Assembly (NCBI GenBank): GCA_963665395.2
Contig: OY762251.1
Location: forward strand, 3,100,001 to 3,164,000
DNA length: 64,000 bases
Reading direction: 5' to 3'
Origin: Bin87 sp963665395
GTDB taxonomy: Bacteria; Chloroflexota; Dehalococcoidia; Lucifugimonadales; UBA3495
The position numbers and the translations under genes are program-made. Of the stretch, positions 1 through 8,506 are shown in pieces (position 1 is the first letter of the stretch; each line of letters begins with the position of its first letter). Under the pieces are notes generated by a model, which saw nothing but the letters and a program-made list of their open reading frames with translations, had not been told where the DNA came from and made no database searches.

Positions 1-1241
1 GTGTAGCCCAGCAGCTCCCGGTACACGTATTCGTTATCCTGCCCGAACATCACCGGGCCGCGATGAATCCCCAGCGGCGTCTCCGACATCTTGTATAGCG
101 GGCCGGGATAGAGATGCATGCCGCAATCCTCTTGGTACGCCCCCTGGAAAAAGCCACGTTCCCGGATGTGCGGGTCGGCAAAAGCGTCAGCCTGGTTCAT
201 CACCGCGCCGGCCGGTAGGCCCCGCTGTTGCAGGATATTCATGGCTTCCGCCGGGGTGTGGGAGCGCGTCCAGGCCGTGATTGCCCCGTCGATTTCGGGC
301 TGGCGGGCGTGGCGGCATCGGGCATCCGCCAACTCCGGATCAACGGCGAGATGGGGCGCCCCAATCACATCGCACAGCGCAAGCCACTGTTCGTTGTCGT
401 ACACCGTGATGACCACCCAACGGTCATCGTTATCCGGCGTCGGCGCGCAGGGATAACAGTTTTGCAGGGCGCGAGGGTGGCGGTTTCCCAGGGACGTATG
501 GGTGCGCCCGTTCATGCGGTAGTCGAGATAGTATTCGCCGAGAAACGGAAGGACATTTTCGGCCTGTCCCAGTTCCACCAGCTGACCCTCGCCAGTCCGT
601 TTGCGGTGGCGCAACGCGGCCAGCACAGCAAAGGCCCCCTGGGCTCCGGCGGCGGCGTCGGACATCAGGACGGTGGTGTTGTAGGACGGGTCGGTGTCCT
701 CGTAACCCCGCAGCATGGTGTGGCCCACCACGCCCTCGATGTGTACGCCGTGGGCGCGGTAGTCTCGATAAGGCCCGCTGCTGCCATAGGCCGGCATCCG
801 CAGCATGATGATATCGTCTTTCACCCCTTTCAGGGACTCGTAGGATATATCCAGTTTCTCCATCGTCTCGGTGGGATTGTTTTCAATCAGCACGTCGCTG
901 ATGGACACCAGGCGGTCAAAAATCTCCCGACCTCCCGGATCCAGCAGATTGACCGTCATACTGCGCTTGTTGCGAGCGTGGGAGTTGAACATCGGCGAGC
1001 GGTTGAACGGGCGAGACCCTGGCACTCGGCCGGGCGTACCGCCGGAATACAGGGGCAAGTTGTCAATCTCGGCCTGCGTCAGGCGCGGCGCGGCGCCGCG
1101 AGTCAGCGGAACGAAAGTCTTGGTGGACTCGACGCGGATTACCTCCGCCCCCAAGTCGGCAAGGAAAGAGCCGCAGTAGGGGCCGGCCCACACTACGGTG
1201 ATCTCCAGGACGCGCAGTCCTTCCAATGGCAGCCGAGGCAT
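1..1241 (-). CDS. CaiB/BaiF family CoA transferase (3' end cut by window edge)
   Basis: The frame is open from an ATG at 1239-1241 to the left edge, so the C-terminus is missing. It begins MPRLPLEGLRVLEITVVWAG and continues with AGPYCGSFLADLGAEVIRVE, the conserved CaiB start, in which the AGPY..LADLGAEVI..E segment forms the CoA-binding Rossmann-like part. Later IENNPTETMEKLDISYE and SSGPYRDYRAHG are also family-typical. Members move CoA between carboxylic acids (class III transfer). The substrate cannot be read from the sequence. It starts one base after the stop of the upstream CoA transferase, so the two are probably co-translated and may form a heteromer or act on related acids. Confidence 0.85.
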   Translation of the reverse strand, partial: MPRLPLEGLRVLEITVVWAGPYCGSFLADLGAEVIRVESTKTFVPLTRGAAPRLTQAEIDNLPLYSGGTPGRVPGSRPFNRSPMFNSHARNKRSMTVNLLDPGGREIFDRLVSISDVLIENNPTETMEKLDISYESLKGVKDDIIMLRMPAYGSSGPYRDYRAHGVHIEGVVGHTMLRGYEDTDPSYNTTVLMSDAAAGAQGAFAVLAALRHRKRTGEGQLVELGQAENVLPFLGEYYLDYRMNGRTHTSLGNRHPRALQNCYPCAPTPDNDDRWVVITVYDNEQWLALCDVIGAPHLAVDPELADARCRHARQPEIDGAITAWTRSHTPAEAMNILQQRGLPAGAVMNQADAFADPHIRERGFFQGAYQEDCGMHLYPGPLYKMSETPLGIHRGPVMFGQDNEYVYRELLGY

Positions 1242-1242
1242 T

Positions 1243-2514
1243 TCAACTCCCTGCCGCGCGCAACCGGATCGCGCCGGCGTCGGCGAGTTCCGACACCTCG
1301 ACGTCGCTGTACCCAAGCTCGCCCAAAACCTCCGCCGTGTGCTGGCCCAACAACGGCGCGGTTGCCCGCAGTTGCCAGGGGGACTTCGCCATGATGAAAG
1401 GCCGGCCCGGATAACGCAATTCGCCGACCGCCGGGTGGTCCTTTTCGACGAAAACGCCCCGGGAGTTGAAGGAAGGATCGACGTCCAGGTCCGCCATCGT
1501 ATTTATCGGGCCGGACAACACCCGATTTTCCTGAGCCGCTTGCCACGCCTCCGCCCGGTTGCGTTCCAGGATCCACGGTAGAAAATGTTCCGATTCGAAC
1601 TCGTCCTGCATCACCGAGTCGCCTTGCGATGCCGGGTCCTGCCACCGCGGTTCGGACAGCTCCGGCGGATTGCCCAGCATCGCCACGGCCCGGGGGAAAT
1701 ACATCCGACTCCCGTTGATCTGTAGATAGCCGTCGCCGCACGGGTACACCGCGTTGGGATACCCGCCGGAACCGCCCGATGCCGGACGTCGACTCAATTC
1801 GCCCGTGTATTGATGGGCCAGCAGCGCGCTTTGGCGGCGATCCACCGAGCCAAGTTGCGTTTCCAGGATGGATACGTCAATGTGCTGACCCGACGGGGGG
1901 TCTTCATCGTCATCCGGCCGGAACGAACCGGCCAGAACGGCGCCCATGGTCGCAACGGCTGCCACCGCCCCCGCTTGGTACAAACCCACGTTGCCGCCTA
2001 ACTTGAGCGGCTCGCGGTCCGCCAGGCCGGTGGAGTGCATCTCACCGCCCATCCCGTAGAAAACAATCTCGGACCCACGATAGTCCCGGTACGGACCGCT
2101 CTGTCCGAAGTTGGAGATGCTGGTGTAGATAAGCGCCGGGTTCATGGCATGGATCCGGTCGAAACCGATGCCCAGACGGTCCGCCACGCCGGGGCGGAAG
2201 TTTTCCACGATAATTTCTGCCCACGATACGAGCCTGTCCACGATGTCGAGGGCATGATCCTGCTTAAGATCAATGACAACACTGCGCTTGTTGGTGTTCA
2301 GATGCAGGAACAGCGCGCTCTTTTCGGTATGGGATTCGTCCCCCGGAAATGGCCCGATTTGGCGCGCGCCGTCGCCATGGGGCGGACGCTCCACCTTGAT
2401 AACGTCGGCGCCGTAGTCGGCCAGCAACTTGACGCAGTAGGGCCCGGCAACGTAGTGCGTGAAATCAAGAACTTTGAGGCCAGCCAACGCCCCCTCGGGC
2501 ATAGTCATAATCAT
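1243..2514 (-). CDS. CaiB/BaiF family CoA transferase
   Basis: A full-length class III CoA transferase of about 420 residues. The N-terminus reads LAGLKVLDFTHYVAGPYCVK and continues LLADYGADVIKVERP, the family hallmark. ENFRPGVADRLGIGF and SNFGQSGPYRDYRG follow, as in formyl-CoA and succinyl-CoA transferases; the position normally holding the catalytic Asp lies beyond this in the family. Several in-frame starts exist: a TTG at 2568 and ATGs at 2514, 2508 and 2502. The clustered ATGs fit homologues better, but none has a clear Shine-Dalgarno. It lies one base upstream of a second CaiB-like gene. The acid substrate is unknown. Confidence 0.85.
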   Translation of the reverse strand: MIMTMPEGALAGLKVLDFTHYVAGPYCVKLLADYGADVIKVERPPHGDGARQIGPFPGDESHTEKSALFLHLNTNKRSVVIDLKQDHALDIVDRLVSWAEIIVENFRPGVADRLGIGFDRIHAMNPALIYTSISNFGQSGPYRDYRGSEIVFYGMGGEMHSTGLADREPLKLGGNVGLYQAGAVAAVATMGAVLAGSFRPDDDEDPPSGQHIDVSILETQLGSVDRRQSALLAHQYTGELSRRPASGGSGGYPNAVYPCGDGYLQINGSRMYFPRAVAMLGNPPELSEPRWQDPASQGDSVMQDEFESEHFLPWILERNRAEAWQAAQENRVLSGPINTMADLDVDPSFNSRGVFVEKDHPAVGELRYPGRPFIMAKSPWQLRATAPLLGQHTAEVLGELGYSDVEVSELADAGAIRLRAAGS

Positions 2515-2606
2515 GCCGTCCGCTTCAACCGTGTGCGATACAATTGCACAAATTATGCCCACGGTCAACTTGGCGAACCGCGTCTGCCGCAGTCCATAAT
2601 AGCGTC

Positions 2607-3080
2607 ATGCCAGTCTTCGAATATTCCAAAATCCTGCCCTGCCCGCCGGACGAGGCTTGGGCGGCGGTGGCCGATTTTCCGTCGCGAAGGCTGCACAGCA
2701 AGCGTTATCGCCGCGCCGATCTGCCCGACGGTCCGGAACCGGAACCTGGGCACCGCATTGATCTCCAGATCGGCCGGGACCGCTTCACCAGCCTGGTCAC
2801 CGTGGTACAAAAGGGCGAAACGCTGTCCCACCGGACCTCGGGGCCCGGGTTCTGGGTCGGATTCTCTTATTACGTGCGGGAATGCAGTGACGGCGACGAA
2901 GCTTACACCTCCGACGACCGGGGACACGCCTACGTAACAATCCGGGCCGAATACGGAGGTTGGCTCGGCTCTCTCATTGCCAAGTTGCGGCCGGGAGCGT
3001 GTCGGCGCTACGTCCTCGACGAGATGGACGCCGTATCTTCCGCCACCGAATCAATCCAGGCGGAGCCGGTGGCGGCATGA
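2607..3080 (+). CDS. SRPBCC-family protein (polyketide cyclase/START-like)
   Basis: 157 residues from the ATG at 2607. The N-terminus, FEYSKILPCPPDEAWAAVAD, is the typical first strand and helix of the SRPBCC (Bet v1-like) hydrophobic-ligand fold. The middle (HRIDLQIGRDRFTSLVTVVQ) gives the alternating strands, and the C-terminus has the long helix with charged and small residues. Members bind lipophilic ligands or act as cyclases or coenzyme Q-binding proteins; nothing here picks a ligand. The gene diverges from the CoA transferase pair. An upstream in-frame ATG at 2544 would add 21 residues that look non-coding. Confidence 0.6.
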   Translation: MPVFEYSKILPCPPDEAWAAVADFPSRRLHSKRYRRADLPDGPEPEPGHRIDLQIGRDRFTSLVTVVQKGETLSHRTSGPGFWVGFSYYVRECSDGDEAYTSDDRGHAYVTIRAEYGGWLGSLIAKLRPGACRRYVLDEMDAVSSATESIQAEPVAA

Positions 3081-3119
3081 CGCCGTCCCCAACCCGACGC
3101 TACACATAAGGTGATCGCT

Positions 3120-5213
3120 TTGCCGACCTCGGACCATGCCTCAGTTCCCCCCAGCGCCTCCCGGCGCCCCCACACCATTACGGTTCATGGCGACGAACGT
3201 ATCGATCCATGGTACTGGCTCCGGGAGCAGGACGACCCGGCCACCATGGCCTACCTGCGCGCCGAAAACGCTCATACCGAGGCGTTCCTGGCGCCCCTGT
3301 CCGCCGAAGGCGGGTTGCAGGAAGCTATTTACAACGAGATACGGGGCCGCATCAAAGAGGACGACAACACCGTACCGGAGAAGGAGGACGATTTCTACTA
3401 CTACGTCCGTTACGAGGAGGGTGACCAGTATCCCATCTACTGCCGGAAGCTGGGTAGCGAGGATGGCCCGGAAACGGTGCTGCTCGACGTGAACCAACTC
3501 GCGGAAGGCCACGACTACACGCGCGTCGGGGCGTTTGAAAACAGCCCTGACCACCGTTTGATCGCCTACGGCGTGGATTTCGACGGCTCCGAACAGTTCA
3601 CTATTCAAGCGCTCAACCTGGAAACTGGCGAGACGCTGCCCGACACCATCCCGAATACCTACTACAGCCTGGAATGGGCCAACGACAGCCGCACCTTCTA
3701 CTACTCGGTGCTTGACGAACATCACCGGCCGGTGAGCATCTACCGGCACACGCTGGGAAATGACCCGGCCGACGATGAACTCGTCTATCAGGAAGAGGAT
3801 CCCCGTTTCTTCGTCGGCGCCGGCAAATCCAACAGCGGGCGTTTCATCTACGTCGTAGCCGGCGGCAACAATATGTCGGAATGGCGTTTCCTGGACGCCA
3901 ATGACCCCGACGCGGAACTGACGCTGATTGAACCGCGGGCCGCGGATTTCGAGTACGACGTCGTTGACCACGGCGACCGCTTCTTCATCCGGCACAATGG
4001 CAACGGCGCCAAGGACTTCATGCTGTCCACCGCCCCCGTAACTGCCGCTGCATGGGACAACTGGACCGAATTCATGGCTCACCAACCGGGAAGGCCATTG
4101 TTGGGCGTTGACGCCTACCGGGAGCATCTCGTTGTCGCTTGCCGTCAAGACGGGCTCCCGCAGGTGATGGTCATGAGGCTGGACCATGGCGACGTCCACT
4201 TTATCGCCGGCGTCGATGAAGACGACTTCGCCATGTCGCCCCGGGGCGGCCGGGAGTTTGACACCACTTCGTTGCGTTTTGGCTACACTTCCCTGAAAAC
4301 TCCTGCCGCAGTGTACGACTACGACATGGCGACGCGGGAACGGGTATTGCGCAAGCAGCAGGAAATCCCCTCCGGCTACGACGCCGGGCAATACGAAACC
4401 CGGCGCCTCTGGGCCACGGCCCGGGACGGCGCTCTGGTTCCGATCAGCCTGTTGATGCCGGCAGGAACTTCATTGGACGGCACGGCGCCGCTGTATCTCT
4501 ACGGCTACGGCAGTTACGGGTTGACCATGGAGGCCACCTTCAGCATCTCGGCGCTGAGCCTGGTCAACCGGGGTTTCATCTTTGCCATCGCGCACATCCG
4601 CGGCGGCATGGAAATGGGCTGGGATTGGTACGAGAACGGCAAGCTGCTGAACAAGCGCAACACCTTCAACGACTTCATCGACTGCGCCGAGCATCTGATT
4701 GCCCAAGGCTACACGTCGGCCGGACGCATCGCTGCCGCCGGCGGCAGCGCCGGCGGGATGCTCATGGGCGCGGTGGTCAACGAGCGCCCCGACCTGTTCG
4801 GCTGCGTGGTGGCTCACGTGCCCTTTGTGGACGTCCTCAATACCATGCTGGACGACACCCTGCCGCTGACCACGATGGAATACAACGAATGGGGCAATCC
4901 CAACGACGCCGAGTATTACCACTACATCCGCGCCTATTCCCCCTACGACAACGTTCGCGCGCAAGACTATCCGCCCATGTTCGTCACCGGCGGCATCAGC
5001 GACCCCCGCGTAACCTACTGGGAGCCGGCCAAGTGGGTCGCCAAGCTCCGGGCCACCCGCACCGACGCCAACCCCCTGCTCCTGAAAATCCACATGGATT
5101 CCGGCCACGCCGGCGCCTCCGGCCGCTTCGAGCGCATCCGCGAGATTGCCGAAGAGTACGCCTTCGTGCTGAACGCCTTTGGCATGGCAGATGGTTCGAC
5201 AAGCTCACCATGA
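3120..5213 (+). CDS. Oligopeptidase B/prolyl oligopeptidase-family serine peptidase (S9)
   Basis: About 697 residues, the usual length for oligopeptidase B. The N-terminus has HTITVHGDERIDPWYWLRE, the family start, followed by a seven-bladed propeller region. The C-terminal alpha/beta-hydrolase domain carries the nucleophile elbow GGSAGG (Ser codon at 4746), the acid in TGGISDPRV and the base in HMDSGHAG, so the triad is complete. The enzyme should cleave small peptides, with basic-residue preference if it is a true PtrB; no signal peptide is seen. I chose the TTG at 3120 because AAGGTGATC sits just before it; a GTG at 3111 in the same frame overlaps that motif. The last codons and stop (GSTSSP) lie inside a dispersed repeat core. 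Confidence 0.88.
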   Translation: MPTSDHASVPPSASRRPHTITVHGDERIDPWYWLREQDDPATMAYLRAENAHTEAFLAPLSAEGGLQEAIYNEIRGRIKEDDNTVPEKEDDFYYYVRYEEGDQYPIYCRKLGSEDGPETVLLDVNQLAEGHDYTRVGAFENSPDHRLIAYGVDFDGSEQFTIQALNLETGETLPDTIPNTYYSLEWANDSRTFYYSVLDEHHRPVSIYRHTLGNDPADDELVYQEEDPRFFVGAGKSNSGRFIYVVAGGNNMSEWRFLDANDPDAELTLIEPRAADFEYDVVDHGDRFFIRHNGNGAKDFMLSTAPVTAAAWDNWTEFMAHQPGRPLLGVDAYREHLVVACRQDGLPQVMVMRLDHGDVHFIAGVDEDDFAMSPRGGREFDTTSLRFGYTSLKTPAAVYDYDMATRERVLRKQQEIPSGYDAGQYETRRLWATARDGALVPISLLMPAGTSLDGTAPLYLYGYGSYGLTMEATFSISALSLVNRGFIFAIAHIRGGMEMGWDWYENGKLLNKRNTFNDFIDCAEHLIAQGYTSAGRIAAAGGSAGGMLMGAVVNERPDLFGCVVAHVPFVDVLNTMLDDTLPLTTMEYNEWGNPNDAEYYHYIRAYSPYDNVRAQDYPPMFVTGGISDPRVTYWEPAKWVAKLRATRTDANPLLLKIHMDSGHAGASGRFERIREIAEEYAFVLNAFGMADGSTSSP

Positions 5214-5256
5214 GCAGATTTGTTCCTGCCGCTCATCCTGAGCCTGTCGAAGGATG
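5190..5256. repeat. Repeat core of family C/D between convergent genes
   Basis: The segment reads GGTTCGACAAGCTCACCATG, then about 20 bases, then CGCTCATCCTGAGCCTGTCG. These are the two arms of the core seen in elements C1-C4 and D1, without recognisable terminal repeats. It supplies the final residues and stop of the S9 peptidase. Confidence 0.6.
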
Positions 5257-5257
5257 C

Positions 5258-6058
5258 CTACAATCCGATAAAGCGGCGGGCGTTTTCGCCCAGAATCCCT
5301 TCAACCTGCCCCGAAGTCAGCGGCAGCGACGCCAGGTATTCCGATTCGCTGCCCATATCAACCAGCGGATAGTCGGTGCCAAAGCAAACCTTGTGCGCCC
5401 CATGCTTGCCGATAATCGCGGTCAGTGTGTCGGCGGTCAGTTCCCGGATCGACGGCGGCCAGGTGGTGTCCACCAGCACGTTATCATGGCCCATCAGCGC
5501 GCGCTCCGCCTCGTCCAGCATATAAAACCCGCCCAGGTGCAGCGCAATCACCTTGAGTTTGGGAAACTGCCGGACGACATTGGCAATTCGCTCCGGCGCG
5601 GCGTAAAGCGGCGCGTCGCTGCCTTGGTGGGGCAGCCGGCCGGCGTGGATGGCCAGCGTCATATCGTCGCCCAACTCCTCATAGACCGGGAACCACTGCG
5701 GGTCGTCGGGGTAAAAGCCGTTGATTACCGGGTGCATCTTGATGCCCTTGACCCCATGCTCCCGCAGGTAGCGTATCTCGCCGCCCTTGTCCGCCAGGTC
5801 AGGATGCACCGCGCCAAAGGGGATCAGATTATCGTCAGCTATGGAAATGAGCCAGTCATTGGCTCGCCGCACCTGGTCGGCCCGCGCCGCCACGCCCAGC
5901 ACGACGGACTTGTCCACGCCGGCCGCCGCCATATGCGCCTTGATCCCGCTCACCGTATTGGCGGCAATCGGCGTAAAGCCCAGATCGGCCTCCATATTCT
6001 CGGCCACCGCGCCGGCGATACGGTCGGGCCAGACGTGGGTGTGAACGTCAACGCGCAT
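5258..6058 (-). CDS. Amidohydrolase-family metal-dependent hydrolase
   Basis: 266 residues of the amidohydrolase_2 TIM-barrel type (ACMSD/uracil-5-carboxylate decarboxylase-like). The N-terminal metal motif is DVHTHVW. Strand motifs IKMHPVINGFYP, LAIHAGRLPH and IALHLGG supply further histidines, and FGTDYPLVD supplies the late aspartate. The ATG at 6056-6058 has a GGGAG Shine-Dalgarno about 10 bases upstream, so the upstream in-frame extension to 6184 is rejected. It lies 31 bases behind dcd, probably in the same leftward operon. The substrate is unknown; a C-C or C-N hydrolase or decarboxylase of a small ring or amide is likely from the family. Confidence 0.8.
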   Translation of the reverse strand: MRVDVHTHVWPDRIAGAVAENMEADLGFTPIAANTVSGIKAHMAAAGVDKSVVLGVAARADQVRRANDWLISIADDNLIPFGAVHPDLADKGGEIRYLREHGVKGIKMHPVINGFYPDDPQWFPVYEELGDDMTLAIHAGRLPHQGSDAPLYAAPERIANVVRQFPKLKVIALHLGGFYMLDEAERALMGHDNVLVDTTWPPSIRELTADTLTAIIGKHGAHKVCFGTDYPLVDMGSESEYLASLPLTSGQVEGILGENARRFIGL

Positions 6059-6089
6059 AGGTATGGCTCCCGTTCCCTGTGAAGCTAAT

Positions 6090-6650
6090 TCAGGTTGTCC
6101 CGCCGAGGTTGAATATTCCCCCGTATGGATTGCCGGCGGGAATACCCAGGCGTTCCACCAGCAAGGTGCATATCGCCGTTCCATATTGTAGAAAAATGGG
6201 CCGCCGGCCCATGTGGAACAGTTCGAGGGTGATGTGGTTGTTGAAGCCGGTGTCTATCTTGGGGGCAGTGATATGAACGCCGATACCCATCCGCGCTAAT
6301 CGGCTTCTGCCCTCCACCCGGCCGGATAGCAATCGGCTCAGTCGGATCCGCTCCAGGGTCTCGGTCACGATGAAGTCGCCGGGCTTGAGTAGGAACCCGC
6401 CGGTATTCGCAATGTTGGTCCGTTCGGTGTAATTCTCCATGTAATGGGCAAATCCGGCGCCGCTGATGTCGCTGATAGCGCCGTCCCCGGATTCAGTATC
6501 GTCAGGTTCCTTCTGTGTCCAAATGGCCTCTCCCAGCCGCAGGTCAATTGAGGCGGCTTTGATTTGGTCGCTGTCGTCAGGGATTGCAGGGATGATGGTA
6601 AGTTCTCCTCTGGCGATGGCGAGTTGCAGTTCTCCGTCCGACAAGAGCAT
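6090..6650 (-). CDS. dcd: dCTP deaminase
   Basis: 186 residues, normal for Dcd. It converts dCTP to dUTP, feeding dTMP synthesis. The signature EGRSRLARMGIGVHITAPKI (residues about 113-132) is followed by DTGFNNHITLELFH, which contains the catalytic glutamate (about residue 143) and the nucleotide-contact residues. The start MLLSDGELQLAI matches the family's M.LSD..I. The Shine-Dalgarno is GGGGTGA ahead of the ATG. It is the middle gene of a leftward three-gene cluster driven from about 7.06-7.09 kb. A bifunctional dCTP deaminase/dUTPase cannot be excluded by eye. Confidence 0.9.
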   Translation of the reverse strand: MLLSDGELQLAIARGELTIIPAIPDDSDQIKAASIDLRLGEAIWTQKEPDDTESGDGAISDISGAGFAHYMENYTERTNIANTGGFLLKPGDFIVTETLERIRLSRLLSGRVEGRSRLARMGIGVHITAPKIDTGFNNHITLELFHMGRRPIFLQYGTAICTLLVERLGIPAGNPYGGIFNLGGTT

Positions 6651-6692
6651 TTTGTTTCACCCCACGACATATCCTTACGATGTGTTGATTGG

Positions 6693-7001
6693 TCAGGCCA
6701 ACAAAATTCGTTCCACGGCGTCTTCCGGCACCCGCCAGGTGGGACGCCCGTCGTTGGATGTCGGCAAGTAGAACACTACCTTGCCGTTGATTTTGCCTGC
6801 GTACTCGGCCGGAACCCAGCTGTTGTTTTCGCCCAGGGTGTGGGTTGGGACCAGAGCTTCGAAGGTGACGCCGTCGATTTCCTTGACCAGGACAACGTCG
6901 TGCATATAGGGAATTTCCAGAACTTCTGAAGGTTCCAGCCTGATTTTGACCCAGCCCGGGCCTTCGTACCAAGTTCGTTGAAAAGGCGTTTCGGGAAGCA
7001 T
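6693..7001 (-). CDS. Conserved hypothetical protein
   Basis: 102 residues with no motif I recognise. It is rich in beta-type patterns (WVKIRLEPSEVLEIPYMHDV, EIDGVTFEALVPTHTLG) and ends with WRVPEDAVERILLA. It has no signal peptide or membrane segment, so a small cytosolic beta-barrel-like protein is plausible. The ATG at 6999-7001 has AGGAGA about 10 bases upstream, and a TTGACA/TATAAG promoter lies 60-90 bases ahead. It is first in a cluster with dcd, 42 bases apart, which suggests but does not prove a link to nucleotide metabolism. Confidence 0.65.
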   Translation of the reverse strand: MLPETPFQRTWYEGPGWVKIRLEPSEVLEIPYMHDVVLVKEIDGVTFEALVPTHTLGENNSWVPAEYAGKINGKVVFYLPTSNDGRPTWRVPEDAVERILLA

Positions 7002-7060
7002 GGCAATGCGGTCTCCTGCGGTTGTTGGTTCAGGACGCCCGCGTAGGGTCGCGGTGGTAA

Positions 7061-7090
7061 CTTATACACCGGCAAGCGCTGTTGTGTCAA
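7061..7090 (-). promoter_or_regulatory. Sigma-70-type promoter for the dcd operon
   Basis: On the minus strand TTGACA (7085-7090) and TATAAG (7061-7066) are separated by 18 bases. The predicted start is about 50 bases ahead of the ATG at 7001. Confidence 0.6.
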
Positions 7091-7106
7091 AACTTATGTT
7101 CGGCTA

Positions 7107-7239
7107 TGTAACGTTCCGTTTTAGGTGGTTTGGTCTTTGTCATTGCGAGCGCAGCGTGGCAATCTCGTTGGCGCAGCAGCAGTTTTGGCCGCTCGAATGC
7201 ATTGCTGTAAAACTGAACCACCTAAATTGCAACGCTACC
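7107..7239. repeat. MITE family B, copy B1
   Basis: A 133-bp element with inverted ends (worn left end TGTAACGTTCCG, right end ..GCAACGCTACC) and a GTCATTGCGAGCG half-core. It is flanked by GTTCGGCTA at 7098-7106 and 7240-7248, read as a target duplication. Confidence 0.75.
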
Positions 7240-7326
7240 GTTCGGCTATGTAAAATTCGTCGTCATTGGACCGTAACCGATTTGGGTGCTCGGTCTTTGC
7301 GCCGGGCCCGCGCTTGGCCCCGGTCA

Positions 7327-7335
7327 TGCTATCAT
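7327..7335 (+). promoter_or_regulatory. Extended -10 upstream of trpD
   Basis: TGCTATCAT fits the TGnTATAAT extended -10 type. The ATG of trpD is 37 bases downstream. No good -35 is seen. Confidence 0.35.
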
Positions 7336-7371
7336 AGTTACCGCCTCATCCTACCCGAACTGCGGTGTCTA

Positions 7372-8391
7372 ATGATCCGTGAAGCCATATCGGCGGCAAC
7401 AGCCGGCCAACCCCTCTCCATGGCCGACGCCATCGAAGTCATGCGCGAGGTCATGGAAGGGGAAGCCACCCCGGCCCAGCTTGGCGCATACCTCACCGCG
7501 CTCTCGTTGAAAGGCGAGACGCCGGAGGAAATCGCCGGTTTTGCCACCGTGATGCGCGAAAAATCCCTGCGGGTTAACGTGGACGGCAAGGCCATCGACA
7601 CCTGCGGCACCGGCGGCGACCGCAAGGGGACTTTCAACATCTCCACCGCCGCCGCCTTCGTAGTCGCCGGCGCTGGTCTCACCGTCGCCAAGCACGGCAA
7701 CCGGGCCGCGTCCGGAGACTGCGGCAGCGCCGACGTGCTGGAAGCCCTGGGCGTCCGCATCGAGCTACCCCCCGAGGCAGTGGAACGCTGCCTGCGTGAA
7801 ATCGGCATCGGGTTCATGTTCGCCCCGGCTTATCATCCCGCCATGCGCTACGCCGCGCCGGTGCGCCGGGAAATCGGCATCCGCACCGTGTTCAACCTGC
7901 TCGGGCCGATGACCAACCCGGCCAGCGTGTCCTGCCAGTTGATCGGCGTGGGCTACCCCGAAGCCGCCGAGAAGATGGCCGAAGCCCTGCGCTTGTTCGG
8001 CGCCCACCACGCCATAATTGTGCATAGCGACGACGGCATGGACGAGTTGTCCCTGGGCAGCGACACTCCCGGTTGGGAAGTGCTGGACGGCGAAATCCGG
8101 CCGTACCTGGTTCAACCCCGCGACTTGGGTCTCCCCCACGCCACGCCGGACGACCTGCGCGGCGGCGACCCGGCGTCCAACGCGGCCACCATGCGCAGCA
8201 TCCTGTCCGGCGCCACCGGCCCGATCCGCGACGCCGTAGTGCTCAACAGCGGCGCGGCGTTGGTGGCCGGCGACCTGGCAGCCACGCTTTCGGAAGGCAT
8301 CGAGATGGCCGCATCATCCATCGCCGACGGCCGGGCGGCCGAAAAACTGGACGCTCTGGCGACGTTGACGCAAGAACTATCGCCTGAATAA
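7372..8391 (+). CDS. trpD: Anthranilate phosphoribosyltransferase
   Basis: 339 residues. It transfers phosphoribose from PRPP to anthranilate in tryptophan synthesis. Visible motifs are IDTCGTGGDRKGTFNIST (PRPP loop; residues about 79-96), AKHGNRAASGDCGSADVLEAL (anthranilate and Mg sites) and FNLLGPMTNPA. The ATG at 7372 is chosen because family members begin near IREAI; the open frame runs upstream to 7000 only through a MITE. It heads trpD-(IS)-trpC-trpF-trpB. trpE, trpG and trpA are not in the window. Confidence 0.95.
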   Translation: MIREAISAATAGQPLSMADAIEVMREVMEGEATPAQLGAYLTALSLKGETPEEIAGFATVMREKSLRVNVDGKAIDTCGTGGDRKGTFNISTAAAFVVAGAGLTVAKHGNRAASGDCGSADVLEALGVRIELPPEAVERCLREIGIGFMFAPAYHPAMRYAAPVRREIGIRTVFNLLGPMTNPASVSCQLIGVGYPEAAEKMAEALRLFGAHHAIIVHSDDGMDELSLGSDTPGWEVLDGEIRPYLVQPRDLGLPHATPDDLRGGDPASNAATMRSILSGATGPIRDAVVLNSGAALVAGDLAATLSEGIEMAASSIADGRAAEKLDALATLTQELSPE

Positions 8392-8397
8392 CCATCC

Positions 8398-8425
8398 GTA
8401 GGGGCGAATAATCATTCGCCCCATA
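8398..8425. repeat. P palindrome half-copy at left IS border
   Basis: GTAGGGGCG-AATAATCATT-CGCCCC is present, but the final TAC is replaced by ATA where the IS begins. The central AATAATCATT (8407-8416) matches the copy at 9842-9851 in direct orientation. Confidence 0.8.
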
Positions 8426-8449
8426 GGCATCAAGTTAGGGGGTACAAAT

Positions 8450-8506
8450 GGGAAGCTACCGGTAAGATGGTGATTGCATTCCAATCAATCGCCACCGGAG
8501 CTTCCC
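8450..8506 (+). promoter_or_regulatory. Hairpin masking the transposase start
   Basis: GGGAAGCTACCGGT (8450-8463) pairs with ACCGGAGCTTCCC (8494-8506). The right arm contains the GGAG ribosome-binding site and ends directly at the ATG of 8507. Transcripts entering from trpD would contain both arms and fold, hiding the start. Confidence 0.6.

Noticed and set aside
3141..4391. 416-residue minus-strand open frame antisense to the S9 peptidase
   Set aside because: It mirrors the real gene's codon pattern, has low-complexity Val/Gly composition and no motif.
7000..7371. N-terminal extension of trpD
   Set aside because: It runs through MITE B1 and lacks homology; TrpD proteins start near the ATG at 7372.
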